The notes below the pieces were generated by a model that saw only the letters and a program-made list of their open reading frames with translations, ran no database searches and was not told where the DNA came from. This document shows positions 22,561 through 32,551 of a stretch of 64,000 nucleotides of DNA, in pieces. Both the position numbers and the translations under genes were made by a program. Source of the DNA: Caenorhabditis elegans (taxonomy: Eukaryota; Nematoda; Chromadorea; Rhabditida; Rhabditidae). Where the stretch lies: the NCBI RefSeq assembly GCF_000002985.6, contig NC_003281.10, forward strand, positions 3,038,001 to 3,102,000. Direction: 5' to 3'. Position 1 is the stretch's first letter; every line of letters begins with the position of its first letter.

Positions 22561-22807
22561 ACAAAGAAATCTTTAAAAAAATAGGGAAAAGTACTCGTAA
22601 AAGCAGTTTGGAGGGGGTTTTTTGGTTTGTTTGTTTGATCGGGTCGGGAATGACATGAAAATGATGAAATTTGGGGTAAAATCATTTTTAGAAAGCTGGG
22701 AAAAAAGTTGAAAAATTACAACAAAAAAATTGATTTTTAACAAAAATCTCAAAAATTTTGCTCTAAACGTTAGAATTTTGTGAATATTTTGTTATTTTTG
22801 AATTCAG

Positions 22808-22970
22808 CTCACCGAGGCCTTTCAAATGACCCCCAACACGACCATGCTCCGCTTACTTTGAGTCCCACCACGAAAACTACAGTAACCCGTTTCGTCGCGG
22901 GACCCAACTTTCTAACGTAATCTAGTCAATATGGGGGTTAAATGAAAGCTCTCGATACGCTGAATTTAAA
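22808..22970. repeat. Hairpin element family A
   Basis: Fold-back copy with AAATGACCCCCAACACG at the left and ATGGGGGTTAAATGAAAGCTC at the right. Confidence 0.8.
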
Positions 22971-23027
22971 TTTTGAGGTGAAATTTTTGTAAAACTGAGA
23001 AAAAAAAATTTTAACTGTATTAAATAG

Positions 23028-23118
23028 TTAGGCCGCCGCTCCAAATTGTCGTCGTCTAATCCATCGTGTCAATAGAGGAAATCCGCAGCAAAATGCGAGT
23101 GAAAGGAGCAAAAGTAAC
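23028..23118 (-). CDS. Candidate alternative last exon of the CX-module gene
   Basis: A CTATTTCAG acceptor opens a 91-nt frame that ends in TAA. It encodes a strongly hydrophobic stretch (LLLLLSLAFCCGFPLL) followed by TRWIRRRQFGAAA. Joined from a GTACGC donor that would cut the usual last exon at 23813, the phase matches exactly (2+1). The product would be 310 residues with a proper membrane anchor. No other upstream exon is in sight between 23118 and 23767. It could instead be the tail of a lost gene. Confidence 0.45.
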
Positions 23119-23375
23119 CTGAAATAGTTTTTTGATGGAATTTCACCTTAGCCTGTAAACCTTTCATGCAATATAGAACAACCACAACAGTAAAGTGCAA
23201 ATATTTATTTTTTACATTAAATTCTGCAGAAAATACACAAAAATGAACCCGAATTGAGAAATTGTTGAGCTGTTGGTGAAAGCTGATCATTGAATTCCGA
23301 TTTTGTCGCTAAAAAACTTAAATTTCAAGCTTAAAATTAACTTTAGCAAGAAAAAGCCAGTTGGCAAAATATAGG

Positions 23376-23645
23376 CCTTAAAATTTCCAACATTTTATTC
23401 GTTGGAAACATTTTTGTAGCTCCTCTCTCCGCGGAGAACGACGCGTTTGAATTTAGACAGGGTAAGAGAGTGTGGGAGGAGGAGAGACGCAGGCAGCACG
23501 CGCCGCATGCGTCTCTCCCCCTCACACACTCTCTAGCGTCTCTAACTTTGAGCGCTTGTATCTCGGCCGGGAGAAGAGCTATTAAAAAGTTTACAACTAA
23601 CAAAATATGGGAAATTTCAAGGGCTATATTTTTACTGTTGACCAT
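23376..23645. repeat. Hairpin element family B, complete copy
   Basis: About 270 bp. Outer arms resemble AAATTTCCNATATTTTGTTNGTTG and its inverse. Next come GCGGAGA...CGCGTTTGAA arms. The core is GAGAGACGCAGGCAGCACGCGCCGCATGCGTCTCTCC. Confidence 0.88.
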
Positions 23646-23766
23646 TTTCAGCTAGATTTCATAGTTTTCGAGATATACAACATTCCAAGGCACAGAGCAC
23701 AAATTGAAAACAAGCGGGGGTGATAGACGATTAAAAAACCATACACAATATAGCATTCTCTCTTTT

Positions 23767-26322
23767 TCAGAACATCAATCGTCTAGCCAAGAAACCGATG
23801 ACCAACGCGTACCCAAGTGACGTTCCGCGTCCGCCGATTCGATCCGATGTTGCTCCACCGCCTCGACAGCACTCGTAGCCGCAGCAATACTCGTAGTATC
23901 CGCAGCCCCATGTAATCTCTCGCGGTCGGGAGTTGTCCTGGAAAAATAATGTTTAGAATTGGGTTATTAGCGATTTTTAAATTTGAAAAATATTGATTTT
24001 GAGCCGAGTTTTGGAATTTTGAAGTTGGTAGCCTAGAAATTCAATATTTCTAGGCCATTGTGAAAAAAACGCTGAAATTTGTAGAATGCAAAATTACCTT
24101 TCAATTGCTTTTTGAAAACCTCAAAAATATCGGTTTTGAACCACGTTATGGAATTATGAAATTGGTGGCCTAGAAATCCAACCTAGGCCACCAACTTCAT
24201 TTAGGTATAACTTTGGTTACAATTAATATTTTGGAATTCTTTAAAATCTAATCGCAAGCTAAATTTTTCCAGCTATGACAATCTCAAAAATATATGGCCT
24301 AGAAATTTGTAATTCTAGGCCACCGACAATTTCAAAATCTTACCTGGAAATAAACATTTCCAAATTGTTGATCTCCTGACTCAATCGGCATTCGACACAT
24401 ATTCGTGTGCCCCGGGCTCTGCCGATAGTAGTTCGAACCCCAATAGTAGGGGCGATTGTTCCACCTGCAAAAACGGGCGGTTACTGTAGTTTTGTATCAG
24501 TTTTAGGACGTATAAATTATTTTTTCAGGAAAAGTTCGAAAAATTTGGCGTCGAATAAGCTAAAAATCGAGTAATAATGTTGAAAACTGACGGAGTTATC
24601 GGTTTTCGTAAATTGTTTAATTTTTTTTTTGTTGAAAATTTTAAAATCGCTTTAAATACCTCAACGGAAATTTTGCTCAACATTTTTTTAAAATTACAAA
24701 GTGCTTTGGTCTTGCCGCGAAAGCTACAGTACCCCAAAACTTAAAAAACTCACATCATTGGTCCGGCTGCTGCTCTGATGATAGCCTTTCCTGCTTGATA
24801 CGTCAAGTATCCGGCGGCAGCTCCAACAACCATATTTTTAAATGTACTTCCTCGAGATCGCGATCCCAAACCGGAATTTGTCCATCTGAAATTCAGAAAA
24901 ATTCAAAAATTTTCTTCAAAAAGTCGAAAAAAGTAGGACGTGGAGTGTTTAGCACATCGGTTAGGGTCTTGGCAACGGACACGTGAATTAGGGACACATA
25001 TAGTAACCTGGAACCTCCGCCACCCCAACGACTACGGGTACCGTAACCCGTTTGGTGGGACGATTGACCGTGTTTTCGGCCGAATAAACCGCCCAGGAAA
25101 CCGCCTTTGCTGCAAAAAATGACTTCTATCTCCGCGCGGATTAGTGGTAGCAAAATTTGTTTAACTAGAAAGTTGTAGCCCTTAATATTTGGCACATTAT
25201 CTTAGTTGGAAATTTTTTGATAGCTCCACTCCCCGCGGAGATACACGCGTTCAAAATTAGAGGGCCGATAGAGTGTGGGAGAGGGAGAGACGCAGGCGGC
25301 GCGCGCTGTCTGCGTCTCCCCTCGCCCCGAGCTGTCTCGCACCCCATAACTTTGACAGCGCGTATCTCAGCGGGGAATATAGCTATCAGAATGATTTTAA
25401 CTAACAAGTGGTAGGAAATTTTAAGGACAATATTTTCTCAATTGGCAATTTTGGCAAATCTCGGAAACTAAAGGAGTTACGCTAGTTTAGGATGCAACAA
25501 TTAAAAAAATAAGTAATTTTTCGAGATTTTTAGACATTTTGAATAGAAAAAGAGTCAATTTTCATGTTTATAACAGTTTTTTCAGAAGTACATTTAGAAA
25601 TGTCCAAAAAAAAAACCAACTGCCTCAATGTAGCCCTTGAAATTTCCAATTTTTCATCAAAAAAATCATTTTCATAGCTCTACTCTCTGCAGAGATACAC
25701 GCGTTCAAAGTTAGAAGGGCGAGAGAGTGTGGTAGGGGGAGAGACGCAGACTGCGCGCGCTGTCTGCGTCTCCCCTCGCCCAATGCTCTTTCGCCCTCCT
25801 AGTTTTGAAAGCGTGTATCTCTGCGGGGAATATAGCTATCAAAAAGGTTTCAACTAACGAAATATGGGAAATTTTAAGGCCTAAATTTTGGTAGTTGAGA
25901 ATTTCGAAAAATCTCAAAAACTAAATGAGTTTTAAGAGAAAAAAGGGATGTTCAACTCACCTTCCAGTATTCATACTACTTCCATGATTATTATTATTCC
26001 AGTTTCCTCCGGTATTCGAGTGTGAATTCCATCCTCCACCGCTATTTGATCCCCGATTCGTGTTGGCTCCCAAGTTGGTACCCCTTGAGTAATCATTTCT
26101 TCCAGCTCCACTAGTTTTCGAGCCACCACCGAGCCAACCACCTCCAGAAGATGTTCGTGCTCCCGACGATCCTCGGCTTCCAAATCCACCGCCACTACTT
26201 CCACGGGATCCACCACCGCCACGTGAGCCGCCAAGCCCACCTCCGCCTCCGCGTCGGAGCTCTATCGGTGGGATGAGTGAGAAGAGGATTAGAGATATCA
26301 GGAAATAGGCTTTTCGTCGCAT
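23767..26322 (-). CDS. Secreted Gly-rich CX-module protein, 295 aa
   Basis: Five exons: 26322-25961, 25109-25008, 24885-24754, 24464-24344 and 23937-23767. Phases agree through to TGA. A signal peptide (MRRKAYFLISLILFSLIPP) precedes about 100 residues rich in Gly, Ser, Asn and Arg, prion-like in composition. An alanine-rich hydrophobic patch follows (VVGAAAGYLTYQAGKAIIRA, about 177-196). Then comes a Trp/Tyr-rich module with six cysteines (TNMC, WGCGYYEYCC, YECC), which fits the nematode CX module. The tail LGYALVIGFLARRLMF is weakly hydrophobic. The protein is probably secreted or membrane-attached. Function unknown. The exon 2 donor (GTTACT) is weak. Intron 1 contains two hairpin family B copies. 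See 23028-23118 for another possible C-terminus. Confidence 0.85.
25113..25430. repeat. Hairpin family B copy plus a fragment
   Basis: A short arm fragment (TCTCCGCGCGGATTAGTGG) at 25125-25200 is followed by a full copy with core GAGACGCAGGCGGCGCGCGCTGTCTGCGTCTC. It begins 4 bp outside the exon 2 acceptor of the CX-module gene. Confidence 0.85.
25632..25885. repeat. Hairpin element family B
   Basis: Full copy in intron 1 of the CX-module gene, with core GAGACGCAGACTGCGCGCGC and its inverse. Confidence 0.88.
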
Positions 26323-28086
26323 TTGTTAATTAGTGAATACCCTGGAAAATAGATTTTCAGTCAAGGTGATTCGCTGAGAAGATAAGGAAAATTTTCGATT
26401 TGCGCAAAACACAAATCGAAAATTCGAGAAAAGACGGGGCGTCGTCATCTGTCAAAAAATCTCAGAAACGAGGAAAAAAGCACTTTTTGGACTTTTGGGG
26501 GGTTCCGCTGGGACCGCTGGGAAATGGGGGAAAAAGGTTAAAAACAAGAAGCTCTCACTTTAAATAGCATAGTTGAAAGGAATAGTAAGAAAAACGTGGA
26601 ATTTCAAAAATATTTCAAGTGGGAAAATATAGCCCTTAAAATTTCCCATATTTTGTTAGTTGGAACCTTTTTGATAGCTCCTCTCCTGGCGGAGATACAA
26701 ACGCTTAAAGTTGGAAGAGTTAGAGAGTGTGGAAGGGGGAGAGACGCAGGCAGCGCGCGCTGTCTGCGTCTCCCCTCGCCCTACAGTCTCTAGCCTTAAT
26801 AAACTTTGAGCGCGTGTATCTCCGCGGGGAGAAGAGGTATTCAAAAATTTTAAACTACAAAAATATGGGAAATTTTGAGAGCTACAATTTTTCAGTAGAA
26901 AAATTTTTGCTAGCGCTCTTAGTTTTGAAGATATGCCAACAGTTTCCAACTATGAAGAACTTCCTAGCAAGTTAAAACAAAAAAGTTTGAAATTTCTCAC
27001 AAAATGAAGAAATCCTAGTGTTTTTGTCTGACAAAAAGCTGACCTAGCAAGGTAAATATTTGACAAAAGGTACTTGACTCCTACCTAACTGTCGGGGAGG
27101 CCAGGGAAATTGGAGAAATTATAGAGAAAAACAATATAACTAGAAATTAACTAGACACGCAGAGAAATTAGGAAATTGGGTTATTATGTGATTGATCGAG
27201 TTAACTTTTTACTACTACTACTATTTCAAAAACAAATTGAATATTTGTGTTGGGAGAAGAGATGCGAAAATTTTGTAAACTAGAAATATATTTCCCTTAA
27301 AATTTCCTACAATTTGTCAGTTGAAAACTTTTTGATAGCTATTTTCCCCGCCGAGATACAAGCGCTCAATGGTGGGGAGGGGCGCCTGCGTCTTTCCCCC
27401 TCCCACACTCTCTCACGGAGAATTTAGCTTTGTTAAGCCATAACTAGTCAGAAGATAATTTGTTATCAGTCTGAACTGAAACTAAATCAATACGAATTAT
27501 TAACAAACTGAAATCGTCAACAACTGAAAAGATATCACATCAATGTTAAACAAAGTATAACTCAAAAACTATGAGAGCTATCATAAAATTGTCAACTAAC
27601 AAATTAAAGCCCTTGAAATTCCCTATATTTTGTTAGTTGGAGATACAAGCGCTCAAAGTTAGTGGGGTGAGAGAGTGTGGAAGGGGGAGAGACGCAGGCT
27701 CCCTCGATGTCTGCGTCTCTCCCCACTCAATACTCTCTCGTCTCTCTAATTTCAAATCGCTGTAATTTTGCAACTATGAAAATTAACAAAATGTATGTAG
27801 AGAATTTCAAGATTTTTTTTTGGAATCCTATTTTTTTGAAATAAAAAATTCCTCTATTATCAAACAGGTAGAAGTTTCGACACATTTATTGAAAAAAAAT
27901 GAAGAAAGATTTCTCAAGAAGCAGCTCCTTCAATAAGATGACATCAAGCAACGGGCAAGAAAAGAGAAATTGTTTGAAAAAACCGAGAGAGTGGAGAGAC
28001 GCAGAGAGTTGAAGAAGAAGAAGGAAGTGTAATCACTGCTTGCCCCCCTTCTTCTTGATGACCAGTAAATATCACTTGAGAAAACG

Positions 28087-28089
<3 letters not shown>

Positions 28090-28145
<56 letters not shown>
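28090..28145. repeat. (GA)n microsatellite
   Basis: About 27 uninterrupted GA dinucleotides, just after GAAAACGACG. Confidence 0.97.
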
Positions 28146-28148
<3 letters not shown>

Positions 28149-28503
28149 GAGACGCAGTAAAGTTCAAAAGTCTACGGGGTTTGTGTTGACTAATAGGTAC
28201 AGTTTCCTTTCGAAATTTACTATATTTTGTTAGTTGAAAACTTTTCGATAGCTATTTTCTGCGCTGAGATACAAGCGATTGAAAAAATGGGGCTAGAGAG
28301 TGTGGGTGGAGGGGAGACGCAGACAGCGCGCGCGGCCTGCGTCTCTCCCCTTCCACACTATCTTGCCTCATCTACTTTGGGCGCTTGTATCTCCGCGTGG
28401 AAAAGAGCAATCAAAAAGTTGTTAACTAACAAAATGTAGACCTTAAAATTTCCTATATTTTGTGAGTTAACAATTTTTGATAGCTTCTCTCTGCGCGGAG
28501 ATA

Positions 28504-28792
28504 CAGTGCATATTTTTCCACTCCAACCATTTTAAAGGGAGGCTCATTTATACAGAATGGTCTTGACGCGCGTTTAGTCATCATTTTAAGCAGTTTCTGT
28601 GTGAAATTTGTGTAGATAACAGTATATGAATCACTTATTTCGTATTTCTGTAGCTTTTCCACAAGTTAATTGTGATCTACGCGATATTTTTACACAGAAA
28701 CTACTTAATATGATGACTAAACGCGCGGCAAGACCATTCTGTATAAATGAGCCTCCCTTTAAAATGTTAAAAGTGGAAAAATAAATGTACTG
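28504..28792. mobile_element. 289-bp Tc1/mariner-type MITE inserted in a family B hairpin
   Basis: Terminal inverted repeats start CAGTGCATATTTTTCCACT and end AAGTGGAAAAATAAATGTACTG. They are flanked by TA on both sides (28502-28503 and 28793-28794), as expected for a TA target duplication. Inverted similarity continues inward for about 90 bp (AAAGGGAGGCTCATTTATAC, GACGCGCGTTTAGTCATC). No coding capacity, so it is non-autonomous. Confidence 0.8.
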
Positions 28793-29460
28793 TAACTCGG
28801 CGGAGAGCACCGATCAAAAAAATTTTCAATTAGCGAATTATAGCACTTAAAATTTCCTATATTTTGTTAGTTGGAAACTTTTTGATATCTCCTCTTCTCA
28901 CTGAGATACAAGCGCTCAAAGTTAGAGGCGCTAGAGAGTGTGGGAGGGGGAGAGACGCAGACGGCACGCGCTGTCTGCGTCTCTCCTCCTTCCACACTAT
29001 TTCTCTGCGAAAATCTTTAACCGTCAGTATCTCCAAATCGGTGAGAGCTATCAAAAAATTTTCAACTATCAATATACTTCATTTTTAATATTCTACAAAA
29101 ATCGCCAGGCGGAATTTTCAAAAACTTTGAACAATTCCTGGAAAAAGGTAAATTATTGATTTTTTACGAATTTCTCAACTTTCCAGACCTTAAACTCAAT
29201 GTTAAACTACTCTTCAAATATAAAATGCATGAAAATTCCATTGTTTTTTGCTCAGAAGCCACTTTGAAATAGTCCCAAGGGTGCCCAAGAAATGGGTGAC
29301 ATTCGTCCATTTGTCCATAACAATTGCACATATATATTTGGTGTTCAGTGGGGATTTTTTTGGAGAATTTCAGAAGGAAATTTGAAAAAAAAAGCATTCT
29401 TTTTCCTTTCCGAAACGGCCAAAAGTCGGGAAAAAAAGAGCAATTAGGCTCGAGAGCACC

Positions 29461-30334
29461 CATAAACAATTGCATGAGTTAATTGAGAATTCGGAGCACG
29501 GCGTCGAATCGATTCGAGCTCACTCACGCGAGCGACGGGGAGCACAGCACACCACTGAGAATATTACATTTCTCGTTGTCTGGGAGGGTGGCTCGGAGCA
29601 ATTCAAGACGACTCGACGCGGGGAAAACCGAAAAACAAGGGACAACATTTTTTCTTCCAGATTTTTGAGATTATAACTGAAAAAACAAGGGTTTTCGGCA
29701 CATTTTTTCTGAAAAATTCCCAAATTCTAGCTTGAATTTTGAATTTTTTAGTGAATTTTAAACATTTGCCGTGAAAAACCATTCGGAAATCTTTCCATTT
29801 TCAGGTTTTTCACCTTTTTAACCACTGTAAATCTCAATATCCAAGTGGCTTTTTGTGGAGAAATTGTAAAATTCAATGAAGTTTCATCTGGAATTTGAAC
29901 GTTTTCACTCGATTTTTACCATTTTTTCACCAAAAACCACCTGAAACTGGAGCTTTTTCGTTCAATTTTCAAATTTTTAACATTTTGTCATCATTTTCCA
30001 CTTCTGAAACCTGAAAATCTGAAAATTCACATCCGAAAACCTCGAAATTCGCTTGAAATTTTTTTTAAGCCGCGCAATTTTAATGCAAGCGCGCCCCACC
30101 GCACTACTTAGAAGTGCAGGTTATACGGTAGGCGGGGGATTTTAGGACGACTTTCTCTATTTTTCAACACTTTTTCGATTTTATTCTCGCGTTTTGGCCT
30201 AAATTTTCTGATTTTTTTTTGGTTTTTGCTGTTAAAATTGATCGATTTTCCTATCTTGTCCAATTTTTCTCTATTGAATCCCCTTTTTTCTCTCAATTTA
30301 TTGTTGTTTTTTGCAGAACTAGGGTCAGTCAAGC
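29461..30334 (+). promoter_or_regulatory. Upstream region and leader of ubl-1
   Basis: Unlike its surroundings this stretch has few repeats and mixed composition, including GCGTCGAATCGATTCGAGC at about 29500, CACGCGAGCGACGGGGAGC at about 29525 and a short GCACTACTTAGAAGTGC hairpin near 30100. A TTTTTTGCAG acceptor ending at 30316 is the likely spliced-leader or leader-intron site, giving an 18-nt leader before the ATG at 30335. No TATA box is obvious, usual for a ribosomal protein gene. Confidence 0.55.
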
Positions 30335-31161
30335 ATGGTCTTCGTTAAGACACTCCACAGAACCTTGTTCCTCGAGGTCGCCGCCAACGAGGATGTCTTG
30401 AGCATCAAGCAAAAAATCGAGGCCGCCGAGGGAATTCCAGCCGAAGAGCAGAGACTCTGCTACGCCGGTTCGTTTCGTTTCACGCAGAATCTCGAGAAGC
30501 GATTTCCTGACACTCGTCGGGTCGCTTTGAGGACAGACCCTGCCGTACACATTCTTGATTTTTACCTGTTAAGGACGTCAGCTCGAGGATAGCGATTGCG
30601 GAATCGACTCTGAGGCCACCATCTACGTCAACCTTGAGCTTCTCGGAGGAGCCAAGAAGAGAAAGAAGAAGGTCTACACCACCCCAAAGAAGAACAAGAG
30701 AAAGCCAAAGAAGGTCAAGCTCGCCGTCCTTAAGTACTACAAGGTAAGCAGAGTTTCGAATTCGTGAGAAATATCTTGCTCCAGCTCTGCCTAAAAAGTT
30801 TGAAACGATGATGATGAAGAATTTTTGATATGGTGTCAGGACCTCTGAGAGTTCCGTGATGATGTTTAGAGTTCCTGAATCTTTTCAAATCTTCTAGGCA
30901 GATTAGCAGAGTAGATATTTTCTGATAACCAATTTTCATATTTTACTGGCCATTATTATCATATATTTCCAGATCGACGAGAACGGCAAGATCACCCGTC
31001 TTCGCAAGGAGTGCCAACAACCATCATGCGGAGGAGGAGTCTTCATGGCTCAACACGCCAACAGACACTACTGCGGAAGATGCCACGACACCCTCGTCGT
31101 TGACACCGCCACTGCCGCTGCCACCTCTGGCGAGAAGGGAGGAAAGAAGGGAAAGAAGTAG
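30335..31161 (+). CDS. ubl-1: Ubiquitin-like/ribosomal protein eS31 (S27a) fusion, 163 aa
   Basis: Exons 30335-30467, 30574-30743 and 30973-31161 give 163 residues. Residues 1-70 are a diverged ubiquitin ([40 protein letters not shown]). The Lys48 position is Arg. The end reads ELLGG rather than RLRGG, with the processing Gly-Gly kept. Residues 71 onward are eS31: a Lys-rich linker, then a zinc ribbon with CQQPSC and YCGRC. The protein is a component of the small ribosomal subunit. In this family the ubiquitin-like part is cut off after translation. Intron 1 has an unusual donor (GTTCGT) and acceptor (TGTTAAG) but is needed for both frame and homology. Intron 2 carries a candidate C/D snoRNA. 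AATAAA at 31192. Gene symbol given from recall of C. elegans UBL-1. Confidence 0.97.
30799..30889 (+). ncRNA. Candidate box C/D snoRNA in ubl-1 intron 2
   Basis: Terminal arms TTTGAAA (30799-30805) and TTTCAAA (30883-30889) pair. Box C is ATGATGA at 30808-30814 (or 30811-30817), box D' CTGA at 30845-30848, box C' GTGATGA at 30856-30862 and box D CTGA at 30875-30878. An outer pairing of CTCTGCCTA (about 30785) with TAGGCAGA (about 30895) extends the stem. Ribosomal protein introns are common snoRNA hosts. The presumed guides are the bases just before D' (GTGTCAGGACCT) and before D (TTTAGAGTTC). Target not determined. Confidence 0.65.
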
Positions 31162-32551
31162 ACTGTTGTCCAATTTTTAACCTTCAATCAAAATAAATGT
31201 TGATTTTTGATATTCTTGCTATATGTTCTTCGGGAGAAAAGTTTATTCGTAACACATCGGAGGAATTATTTGTTTCAGAATTTGAATATTCTCCAGAAAA
31301 TAATTAACCAATGACTTAATTATGATGTCATAACTTTGGAAAAAAACAAGATCTCACGTGTCCGCCTTCTCAAATAGCAAGAGATGCCCGGTCATGACCA
31401 GGATACCCTTGAATTGAGGATTGAATTCCCGCCAAATTCCTAGGATTTTTCGTTCAAAATGTCTTTTCTGAACGCTAAACCTCTCGTTGTTGCATTTTTC
31501 GCGTAAAAAGCTAGAAATCGGCCAAAAGCAGTGAAATTTTGCATAAAGCTGGATATTTGCTCAAAAAGCTAAAAAATCACCTCAAAAAGCTCAAAATTCC
31601 GTTTAAAAAGCTGGTATTTGGCTCAAAATATCCAACATTTCTCTGAAAAAAGCTGGGAATTAACTTAAAACGCTCAAAAATTCCGCTTTCAAAGCTGAAA
31701 ATTCCGCTTAAATTGCTAAAATTCGGCTTTATAAGCTGGAAATTGGCTCGAAAAGCTGAAAATTCCGCTTAAACTGCTAAAACTCGGCTTCAAAAGCTAG
31801 AAATTGGCTTGAAAAGCTCTAAATTCCGCTTTAAACGTTGGAAATTCCTCTTAAAAAGAAATTGTCTCAAAAATCTCAAAATTTCGCTCAAAAAGCTGAA
31901 AATTTTGCTTAAAACTTAATTTTTCAAATTAAAATGCTACCCTTAGGTCCCTTCTTTCCTTTTCTCAAGCATCCACCCATTTTTTATTTTGAAAAATTTG
32001 AAAAAAATTTTAAATTCCTCGCTAAAGTCTATTTTATAAAATAGAAATAGTTATTTTTTCCAAGAAATTAAAGAATTTCAGACATAAAAACGAGGCTACC
32101 CGTTTTCCGCGTAATTTATTTGAGCAAATTTCTAGCTTTGCTGAGCAAAATTTTCCGATTATAATGCAAAATTGTGAATATTCCGATTCCAATTCCCGCG
32201 CATTAGAATTAACGACACTCCGATATTCCGCCGGTGCGTGTTGTTTAGCGCATTTATTTTTTCGCCTAAAATGTTCGATTTTTCGACGAAAATCTGGATT
32301 TTCTCGGTTTTTTTCGCATGAAAAATGAAAATAAACAGTTTTAAATTGAAGAAATAAAATTTTCCCCCTGAAACTTCAGTTTTCTGTGCAAAAACCCCTT
32401 GGAACCGTGCTGTAACTTCTTTTTTTTTCGAAAAAATAACATTTTAGGCTCAAATATCTTGTTTTCCGTTGATTCTTGTCGTTTTTCTCACTAAAATCTT
32501 CAATTTTCATCACTTTTTTCAGGGTAACACACAAAACCTTCCAAACTAAAC
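31162..32551 (+). other. Intergenic region between ubl-1 and the Spb1 homologue
   Basis: Contains the ubl-1 AATAAA (31192-31197). A low-complexity block follows at 31500-31920, in which AAAAAGCTGAAAATTCCGCTT-like units of about 30 bp recur. Then comes the probable promoter of the next gene (32200-32525), with a TTTTTTCAG acceptor ending at 32521. No gene is seen. Confidence 0.6.

Larger units (their letters stand above)
26323..29460. repeat. Hairpin family B cluster, gene-poor
   Basis: Copies at about 26625-26895, 27295-27425 (truncated), 27550-27780, 28210-28460, 28460-28830 (split by a 289-bp insertion) and 28835-29080. A (GA)n run lies at 28090-28145. I see no supported gene. A frame on the minus strand at 29164-29475 has no recognised domain and no convincing splice partner. 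Confidence 0.8.

Noticed and set aside
29164-29475. 103-residue minus-strand frame ending near the ubl-1 upstream region
   Set aside because: Some coding-like composition, but no recognisable domain and no convincing splice partners.
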